A program made the translations under genes and the position numbers. Positions 1 to 5,591 of a stretch of DNA of 5,591 nucleotides are shown here, piece after piece (the first letter of the stretch is position 1; each line of letters begins with the position of its first letter). Below the pieces are notes generated by a model. The model did no database searches, was not told where the DNA came from, and was given only the letters and a program-made list of their open reading frames with translations. The DNA is taken from assembly GCA_947472965.1 (NCBI GenBank), contig CANJEF010000099.1, forward strand, positions 1 through 5,591, given 5' to 3'. The stretch comes from Sphingobacteriales bacterium (GTDB lineage Bacteria; Bacteroidota; Bacteroidia; Chitinophagales; Chitinophagaceae).

Positions 1-294
1 GAGAACAATTTCATTTTTAGCTTTTATCCAAATGGTATATGGTCCTCCTGCAGCAGGCGTCTTTATTTCAGTAACCCACCGTGCACCATTGTTGCCATAA
101 GTTTCATACTTGGTGGTATCCCAACTGGTGGATATGACAATTTTTTCAGAAGCAGAACACCATCCCCAAAACTTCACGGTAGATTTTTGTTGCAACACCA
201 TGTGTGATCCAATGATGGAAGGAAGTCGCACATCAGCACTGGCTGAAATGAACAATACTGAGAATACAACTGCTAGGAGGCTGATTTTTTTCAT
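1..294 (-). CDS. Sialate O-acetylesterase-like secreted protein, N-terminal part (cut by window edge)
   Basis: This frame is open from an ATG at 294 to the window edge, giving 98 residues. Residues 1-20 look like a Sec signal peptide: MKK, a hydrophobic core, then a likely cleavage after A-S-A at residue 20. Next come VRLPSIIGSHMVLQQ (22-36), KFWGW (41-45) and KTPAAGGPYTI (78-88). This matches the usual N-terminal beta-sandwich start of the sialate O-acetylesterase (SASA) family, whose members usually carry an LPS-x-F/I-x-x-x-MVLQ motif. Family members remove O-acetyl groups from sialic acids or act on acetylated glycans such as xylan. The catalytic SGNH domain with its GQSNM serine motif would lie beyond the window, so activity cannot be judged. 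The gene starts 55 bases after the ABC permease stop, with no clear Shine-Dalgarno motif, and may be cotranscribed with it. The family call is from remembered motif similarity; the true substrate is unknown. Confidence 0.85.
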   Translation of the reverse strand, partial: MKKISLLAVVFSVLFISASADVRLPSIIGSHMVLQQKSTVKFWGWCSASEKIVISTSWDTTKYETYGNNGARWVTEIKTPAAGGPYTIWIKAKNEIVL

Positions 295-349
295 ACTACT
301 TGTTTTACAGCATCAATTTAATGCATTTACAAGAATCCTTGATGAAATA

Positions 350-1237
350 TCAGGAAAGAATATCTCTTTTTTTGAAGACGACAATAGAAGCGAAAAGAAA
401 ACCCAAAATGTGAAAAAACAAAATTGAGCCTGAAATCATGACAGCCTTGAGGTTTTCTATGGATCCAATGATTTGTTCATTGCTCGCATTCAGCTTCACA
501 TCAAAAAAACCTTTCCAACCCAACATATGGCTTGTGAATAAAAAAGGTTTTATGCTGTTGAATATCGGAAGATCAAGTGTGTTCAATATGGTGAATACAA
601 TGATGATACTCATGGTAGCCATGATTGGACCAATGGAATTCTCTGCAAATAAACTCAGAAAAAAAGCGAGGGAAGAAACGGTTATCATGGCAAGACATGC
701 AAAGGCAAAGGCAGCAACATACCTCCATGGCACATCACTGGATATTATTTGTGTAACCTGATCGCTTTTAAGAATGAGCATATCATTTGTGCCAAATATC
801 AAAATAGATATGCCAAGAGACCAAATAGCCATCCACATCAACAAGGTGATGGTATAGATGCTTGAAGCAGTAAACTTAGCAAGAATGAGCATCGTTCTAC
901 TGATTGGCTTGGTTACTAGCAACCTCAAGGTACCCAGGTTTGCCTCCCCTGAAATCATATCGCCAGATACAAGTGCAATAAGCAATGGCACTTGCATCAG
1001 CATGGTCTGTAATATAATGTATGCCATAAGGTAACCATTCAATACCTCACCTCCAATATCAAATGAATCTGAAAGTGATTGCATTCCAAATTGAATGAAA
1101 TTATCCCCATCTGCATAGAAACCCAATTGAATCAATCCAACAATGGCTGCTATTGCAGCAAATGCAATGTACGTCCGTGGCTTTCGGAAAATCTTATACA
1201 ACTCGATATAGACGATTCTGCTAAACTGCATATCCAT
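350..1237 (-). CDS. ABC-2 type transporter permease
   Basis: This 295-residue membrane protein has about six hydrophobic segments, near residues 22-42, 69-91, 116-149, 171-197, 202-225 and 264-288. After the second helix lies SGDMISGEANLGTLRLL (91-107), followed by VTKPISR. This is the hallmark loop of ABC-2 permeases of the BcrB/NosY-like type, which couples to the ATPase. A short positively charged tail (FKKRD) ends the protein. It should pair with the ATPase encoded just upstream, forming an exporter or membrane-remodelling complex in the inner membrane. The substrate cannot be inferred. The start is the ATG at 1237, inside the end of the ATPase gene (17-base overlap). A second in-frame ATG at 1231 is equally possible. 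There is no visible Shine-Dalgarno motif, so translation probably depends on coupling to the ATPase gene. The permease frame shows no damage, in contrast to the ATPase. Confidence 0.9.
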   Translation of the reverse strand: MDMQFSRIVYIELYKIFRKPRTYIAFAAIAAIVGLIQLGFYADGDNFIQFGMQSLSDSFDIGGEVLNGYLMAYIILQTMLMQVPLLIALVSGDMISGEANLGTLRLLVTKPISRTMLILAKFTASSIYTITLLMWMAIWSLGISILIFGTNDMLILKSDQVTQIISSDVPWRYVAAFAFACLAMITVSSLAFFLSLFAENSIGPIMATMSIIIVFTILNTLDLPIFNSIKPFLFTSHMLGWKGFFDVKLNASNEQIIGSIENLKAVMISGSILFFHILGFLFASIVVFKKRDILS

Positions 1238-2138
1238 TTGTTATTGATAGAAAATATGACTCAAGGGTATTGGTGCTTCTAACACTCACTAACAAAACGT
1301 CATGCTGAACAAGAAATTTAAATAATTCCGGAATCAGTTCCTTTTGAATTTCAAGCAATATTTTTTCTGGTGACGCAAAAATCATTGAAGCAGCCCATTC
1401 AGACTTCATAACAACTTCCTTTGCATATAGGTTATCCGATGAAATGATTTCCATTTGAACAACAGCCGGATTGATAAGTTGACTCACCTTCCCTTCTACA
1501 ATTTTCTTACCCCGATCAATAATAATCATACTATCAGCAATTTGCTCCACTTCAGAAAGCAAATGCGACGAGACCAAGACGGTTTTGCCATGTTCCCTGC
1601 TAAGCATTAATATGAGACTTCGCATGTCTGCTATCCCTTGCGGATCCAATCCATTTGTTGGCTCATCTAAAATGATAAGAGATGGATCGCTTACCAGTGC
1701 TACTGCGATACCCAATCGTTGTTTCATTCCCTGGGAAAAAACTTTTACTTTGTCATTCGCCCTTGTTTCAAGTCCTACAACAGCCAGTTGTCGCATGATT
1801 TCAGATCGGCTGAGAGAGAGCCCACTCAATACAGAAAACAATTTCATGTTTTCATATGCACTGAGGTATTTATACAAATCGGGCTTTTCAACAACTGCGC
1901 CAGTTTTTGATAAAATTTTTTCACGTTCTTTTTCCAATGGAAGTCCGAAAATATGGATGCTTCCTTAAGAGGGCTTTATAAGCGACAGCATCATTCTAAT
2001 GGTGGTTGATTTCCCAGCACCATTTTGTCCAAGAAAACCATAAACCTCCCCTTCCTGAACGGAGAAGGTAAGGTCATCAACAGCGGTAAAGTTGTCGAAC
2101 CTCTTGCTAAGATGATCTACTTGTATAACTGAATTCAA
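1221..2138 (-). pseudogene. ABC transporter ATP-binding protein, interrupted by an in-frame TAA
   Basis: Read from a TTG at 2138, one frame encodes a 305-codon ABC ATPase of normal length with a single TAA at codon 58 (bases 1965-1967). Before the stop are an N-terminal [11 protein letters not shown] and Walker [10 protein letters not shown] (37-45). After it come a Q-loop-like stretch VVEKPDLY, with E where many families have Q, then the signature FSQGMKQR (134-141), Walker B LIILDEPTNGLD with D158 and E159, and the H-loop SSH with H192. A C-terminal domain of about 100 residues follows. Relatives usually read KP-T/S-SG here, so TAA probably replaces a serine codon such as TCA. Without readthrough the N-terminal piece is 57 residues, and a restart downstream would lack Walker A and be unable to bind ATP properly. 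TAG lies two codons before the TTG, so no longer start exists. The gene precedes and overlaps its permease partner. It could be a recent pseudogene, a sequencing error or a readthrough gene; the sequence alone cannot decide. Confidence 0.85.
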
Positions 2139-2207
2139 TTGCTAGATTGATTTTAAAATAAACAAAAAATCGAGGTCATTGGTTTGAATCAAGGCGATAT
2201 TAGCAAT

Positions 2208-2240
2208 AAAAAATCCGGTTCAGATGAGCCGGATTTTTTT
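2208..2240 (-). terminator. Rho-independent terminator of the atp operon
   Basis: The arms AAAAAATCCGG (2208-2218) and CCGGATTTTTT (2229-2239) are perfect inverted repeats around a 10-base loop. On the minus strand the GC stem is followed by a run of six U, which fits an intrinsic terminator 45 bases after the atpA stop codon. On the plus strand the stem is likewise followed by seven T, so it could work in both directions, although no plus-strand gene is seen. It separates the ATP synthase genes from the ABC transporter genes, which therefore probably have their own promoter in 2139-2207. I could not pick out a convincing Bacteroidota-type promoter there. Between the terminator and atpA lies a weak 7-base inverted repeat (TGGAATT at 2246-2252, AATTCCA at 2273-2279) of unclear meaning. 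Confidence 0.85.
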
Positions 2241-2284
2241 ATCGTTGGAATTAATTAATATAGGCTAGTACCAATTCCATTCTA

Positions 2285-3862
2285 TTACTTGTACTGTTTG
2301 ATCAGGTCCTGTGCGAGGGCTGTCATGGATTTCAATCCGTCTTCTGGAAGATTGCCCTTCTTGAATTCTGCAAGCACCTCTGGAAGTTTGTTTTCCATTT
2401 CCAGTAGGAAATTTTCTTCAAACTCCTTAACAGAACGAACAGGCACTTCTTTCAACAAGCCTTGTGTACCCAAATAAATGATGGCAACTTGCTTTTCTAC
2501 AGAAACTGGCTGATACTGACCTTGCTTAAGAATTTCTACATTTCTTGCACCCTTATCGATAACTGATTTTGTTGCAGCATCAAGGTCTCCACCAAATTTG
2601 GAGAATGCCTCAAGCTCACGGTAAAGAGCCTGATCAAGTTTCAATGTACCAGAAACTTTTTTCATTGATTTGATCTGTGCATTACCACCCACGCGGCTTA
2701 CAGAAATACCTACGTTGATAGCAGGACGGATACCCGCGTTGAATAAGTTTGATTCAAGGAATATCTGACCATCCGTAATTGAAATCACGTTAGTTGGAAT
2801 ATAAGCAGATACATCACCTGCCTGTGTTTCGATGATAGGCAATGCTGTTAACGATCCACCACCTTTCACAAGGTGCTTGATTGAATCGGGTAAGTCGTTC
2901 ATCTTTCTTGCCACTTCGTCCTTGGCAATTACCTTAGCAGCCCTTTCTAAAAGACGGCTATGCAAATAGAATACATCACCAGGGTATGCTTCACGGCCCG
3001 GAGGACGACGCAAAAGAAGAGAAACTTCACGGTAGGCTACCGCTTGCTTCGACAGATCATCATAGATAATCAGCGCAGCATTCCCGGTGTCCCGCAAAAA
3101 CTCTCCAATCGCTGCACCAGAAAACGGTGCATAGAACTGAAGCGGTGCAGGATCTGCAGCAGATGCCGCTACGATAATGGTATAATCCATGGCTCCGTTG
3201 TCTTCCAATGTTTTCATCACACCTGCAACAGTGGATGCCTTTTGGCCGATAGCTACGTAAATACAATAAACAGGCTTTCCAGCCTTAAAAAATTCCTTTT
3301 GGTTGATGATAGTATCAATTGCAATGGCGGTTTTTCCTGTTTGACGATCCCCAATGATCAACTCACGCTGACCACGTCCAATTGGAATCATCGCGTCGAT
3401 TGCTTTCAATCCTGTTTGCAATGGTTCTTTAACCGGCTCACGGAAAATAACCCCAGGAGCCTTGCGCTCGAGTGGCATTTCATACAATTCCCCTTTGATA
3501 GGGCCTTTGCCATCAATAGGTTCGCCTAGGGTGTTGATTACACGTCCTACTAAACCCATCCCTGCTTTGATGGAAGCAATCATACCGGTTCTTTTTACCT
3601 TGGATCCTTCCTTGATATTAGCGCCTTCGCCCATCAATACCACACCAACGTTGTCTTCTTCAAGGTTCAATGCGATAGCCTTCACACCTGTTTCAAATTC
3701 AACAAGTTCTCCGGACTTAACATTGTTCAAACCATATATACGTGCGATTCCATCTCCCACCTGCAATACAGTTCCAACTTCTTCAAGTTCTGCAGATGTA
3801 TTGAAATTGCTCAGTTGTTGTCTTAAAATCGCTGATATTTCATCTGGTTTAATGTCTATCAT
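2285..3862 (-). CDS. atpA: F-type ATP synthase subunit alpha
   Basis: The 525-residue protein is full length for the alpha subunit, which alternates with beta in the F1 head and holds the non-catalytic nucleotide sites. Domains run from an N-terminal beta-barrel (about 25-95), through the nucleotide-binding domain (about 95-380), to a C-terminal helical domain. Visible motifs are Walker A GDRQTGKT (171-178), the Walker B region LIIYDDLSK (264-272), [14 protein letters not shown] (337-350) and the family signature [10 protein letters not shown] (380-389). R390 in SRVGG is the arginine that reaches into the catalytic site of the neighbouring beta subunit. No key residue is missing. The ATG start at 3862 lies 33 bases after the atpH stop and gives the standard N-terminus. 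The leader is A/T rich without a Shine-Dalgarno motif. It is the last gene of this operon, with a terminator directly behind it instead of atpG. Confidence 0.98.
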   Translation of the reverse strand: MIDIKPDEISAILRQQLSNFNTSAELEEVGTVLQVGDGIARIYGLNNVKSGELVEFETGVKAIALNLEEDNVGVVLMGEGANIKEGSKVKRTGMIASIKAGMGLVGRVINTLGEPIDGKGPIKGELYEMPLERKAPGVIFREPVKEPLQTGLKAIDAMIPIGRGQRELIIGDRQTGKTAIAIDTIINQKEFFKAGKPVYCIYVAIGQKASTVAGVMKTLEDNGAMDYTIIVAASAADPAPLQFYAPFSGAAIGEFLRDTGNAALIIYDDLSKQAVAYREVSLLLRRPPGREAYPGDVFYLHSRLLERAAKVIAKDEVARKMNDLPDSIKHLVKGGGSLTALPIIETQAGDVSAYIPTNVISITDGQIFLESNLFNAGIRPAINVGISVSRVGGNAQIKSMKKVSGTLKLDQALYRELEAFSKFGGDLDAATKSVIDKGARNVEILKQGQYQPVSVEKQVAIIYLGTQGLLKEVPVRSVKEFEENFLLEMENKLPEVLAEFKKGNLPEDGLKSMTALAQDLIKQYK

Positions 3863-3895
3863 ATACTCTGATTTATTTTGTAATTGACTCTTATA

Positions 3896-4459
3896 TTATC
3901 TAATATCCTTAACGTACATATTTTTTACAAACTGTCGCTTGATAAACTGAAGATCATGCTTGATACTAGCGTCAAACAACTTGTCTTCAATTTGAAGCAC
4001 CATACCACCAATAATAGATGGATCCACTTTTTCCTTCAATTCAATTGTCTTTTCCTTTAACATCTCTATACCGGTAAGCGTCTTTAAGATAGATTGCTTA
4101 AGTTCAGGTGATACTGCCAATGCCGTAGTCATTTGAACCACCTGAATTCCCTTTTTCTTGCGAAACATTTCAGCGAAGGCTTCCATAATCTCAGCCATGG
4201 CAATCGACCTTCCCTTTGCAAAAATGAGTTTGAAGAAAGAGAGCGTAAGGGGACAAATATGTTTTGAAAAAATCGCCTCAAAAACGGCTGTTTTCTTCTC
4301 GCTTTTTATAACCGGTGAAGAAAGAAAAAGATCCAACTCACTATTTTTTAAGCCTAGGATATTATCCAAATCACTCTTAACCACATCGAGCTGATCCGTT
4401 TCAACGGACAAATCGAAGAGTGCTTTTGCGTATCGTTGTGCAACTTTAGGTTGACGCAT
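3896..4459 (-). CDS. atpH: F-type ATP synthase subunit delta (OSCP)
   Basis: The 187-residue soluble protein has the normal length of the delta/OSCP subunit, which joins the top of the F1 head to the b-subunit stalk. The N-terminal helical domain opens with a run typical of the family, VAQRYAKALFDLS (6-18). The more conserved C-terminal part has KEKVDPSIIGGMVLQIED (142-159), whose IGG-containing stretch is the recognisable family signature, followed by DASIKHDLQFIKRQF. The ATG at 4459 follows the atpF stop by only 5 bases, so translation is probably coupled to atpF. The position between atpF and atpA is the usual one. No anomaly is visible. Confidence 0.96.
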   Translation of the reverse strand: MRQPKVAQRYAKALFDLSVETDQLDVVKSDLDNILGLKNSELDLFLSSPVIKSEKKTAVFEAIFSKHICPLTLSFFKLIFAKGRSIAMAEIMEAFAEMFRKKKGIQVVQMTTALAVSPELKQSILKTLTGIEMLKEKTIELKEKVDPSIIGGMVLQIEDKLFDASIKHDLQFIKRQFVKNMYVKDIR

Positions 4460-4464
4460 GTTTT

Positions 4465-4965
4465 TTATTTTCCGAATTGATGAAGTTCACCAGCCATTTG
4501 CTGAATATATTTTTCCTGCTCTGACTTATTTTCAAGTTGCTTGCGAATTACTTTTTCAGCGATATCAATTACCATATTGCCAATTTGGTTTTTAACATCG
4601 GTCAACGCAGCCATTTTCTCGGTTTGAATAGCAGCATGCGCATCAGCAATAACTTTTGCTGCCTCCGACTTTGCTATTTCTTTCGCCTCACTGATCATCT
4701 TCTCCCTGGTTTCTTTTGCTTCTTTCAACATCTTTGTGCGCTCTTCTCTCGCCTCTTGCATGAGTGCTTCATTTTCGCTTTTCATCAGGGCCATTTCTGC
4801 CTTTACCTTCTTGGCTGTTTCAAGCGAATCGGCAATCCCTTTTTCACGGTCGTTCAATGATTGAATTATGATTTTCCATGCAAATTTTTTCAAAATGAAA
4901 AAAACCAGCAAAAACGCAACAAGCGTCCAAACCAATAGTCCAATACCAGGTAATAACAAATCCAT
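4465..4965 (-). CDS. atpF: F-type ATP synthase subunit b
   Basis: The 166-residue protein has one N-terminal membrane helix (about residues 8-27) ending in KKFAWK. A long, highly charged helix rich in E, K, A and Q runs through residues 35-145 and would form the dimeric coiled-coil peripheral stalk. This stalk holds the a subunit and the delta/alpha cap still against rotation. The start PGIGLLVWTLVAF (6-18) is characteristic of bacterial b subunits. There is a single b gene and no neighbouring b' copy, which implies a homodimer. The ATG at 4965 sits behind an A/T-rich leader with no Shine-Dalgarno motif. The 123-base spacer upstream is unusually long for this operon and contains RNA hairpins. 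Length and layout are normal. Confidence 0.96.
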   Translation of the reverse strand: MDLLLPGIGLLVWTLVAFLLVFFILKKFAWKIIIQSLNDREKGIADSLETAKKVKAEMALMKSENEALMQEAREERTKMLKEAKETREKMISEAKEIAKSEAAKVIADAHAAIQTEKMAALTDVKNQIGNMVIDIAEKVIRKQLENKSEQEKYIQQMAGELHQFGK

Positions 4966-4996
4966 AATAAATATTTTGAGTCAACTTTTTAAATGT

Positions 4997-5031
4997 AACT
5001 GCATCCTCCGCCCTGTGCTTTGGATGCAGTT
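4997..5031 (-). promoter_or_regulatory. Perfect 10-bp stem-loop in the atpE-atpF spacer
   Basis: The arms AACTGCATCC (4997-5006) and GGATGCAGTT (5022-5031) are exact reverse complements around a 15-base loop. In the operon direction the stem is followed by ACATTTAAAAAG, which is not a proper U-tract, so it does not look like a full terminator for the atp mRNA. On the plus strand it is followed by TTTGTTTTTTC and would resemble a terminator against antisense transcription. It could protect the 3' end of an atpE mRNA fragment or partly attenuate transcription, which would raise c-subunit output relative to b, delta and alpha. The structure is seen directly; the function is inferred. Confidence 0.6.
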
Positions 5032-5062
5032 TGTTTTTTCGATAAGCACTGTAATTATCTTA

Positions 5063-5591
<529 letters not shown>

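Noticed and set aside
110..427. Plus-strand open frame of 105 codons at the left side
   Set aside because: It runs antisense to the esterase-like gene start and the permease end, resembles no family, and both minus-strand frames have clear family motifs.
1221..1937. A separate 238-residue ABC protein starting at TTG 1937
   Set aside because: The frame continues upstream through GSIHIFGLP to the TAA and, beyond it, to Walker A; the TTG lies inside a conserved stretch and is not a natural start.
1585..1968. Plus-strand open frame opposite the ABC ATPase
   Set aside because: It overlaps the conserved signature and Walker B region in antisense and has no family resemblance.
2139..2207. Possible Bacteroidota-type promoter for the ABC genes
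   Set aside because: A TATTTTAA-like element is present, but no TTG box lies at the right distance, so I do not call it.
2246..2279. 7-base inverted repeat between atpA and the terminator
   Set aside because: It is short, has a 20-base loop, is A/T rich and lies next to a much better terminator; probably chance.
2960..3529. Plus-strand open frame of 189 codons inside atpA
   Set aside because: It is antisense to a highly conserved atpA region; the Cys/Arg-rich translation is typical of a shadow frame and has no recognisable domain.

Overview
The window looks like a chromosomal segment of a Bacteroidota bacterium, possibly from a Cytophaga-type lineage; the class is a guess. The signs are the F-type ATP synthase order atpB-atpE-atpF-atpH-atpA, the protein sequences themselves, A/T-rich leaders with no clear Shine-Dalgarno motif before most starts, and a secreted sialate O-acetylesterase-type protein. 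Every gene I can support lies on the minus strand, so transcription runs from the right edge to the left edge.

Right part (about 2208-5591) is ATP synthase. It begins with the C-terminal end of the membrane a subunit (atpB, cut by the window edge). Then come the c-ring subunit (atpE), the peripheral-stalk b subunit (atpF), the delta/OSCP subunit (atpH) and the catalytic-head alpha subunit (atpA). A strong hairpin-plus-U-tract terminator follows atpA directly. Gamma (atpG), beta (atpD) and epsilon (atpC) are not here, so the operon is split and ends at alpha. The 123-base gap between atpE and atpF is the only sizeable spacer inside the operon. It holds a perfect 10-bp stem-loop and a set of mutually exclusive 6-base repeats at the atpE stop codon.

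Middle part (350-2138) is an ABC-2 type exporter pair: an ATPase gene overlapping a six-helix permease gene by 17 bases. The ATPase reading frame is intact from Walker A to the C-terminus except for one in-frame TAA just after the Walker A region, and its only plausible start is TTG. It is either a very recent pseudogene, a sequencing error, or a case of readthrough.

Left edge (1-294) holds the first 98 codons of a secreted sialate O-acetylesterase-like protein, with a signal peptide and the family's N-terminal motif. It continues beyond the window.

I see no tRNA, rRNA, CRISPR array, insertion sequence or integration site. The region is mostly ordinary core metabolism, and I do not find an undescribed multi-gene system. 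The items most worth a second look are the interrupted ABC ATPase and the atpE-atpF intercistronic RNA structures. No gene-free stretch reaches 300 bases; the longest is the 146 bases between the ABC ATPase gene and atpA.
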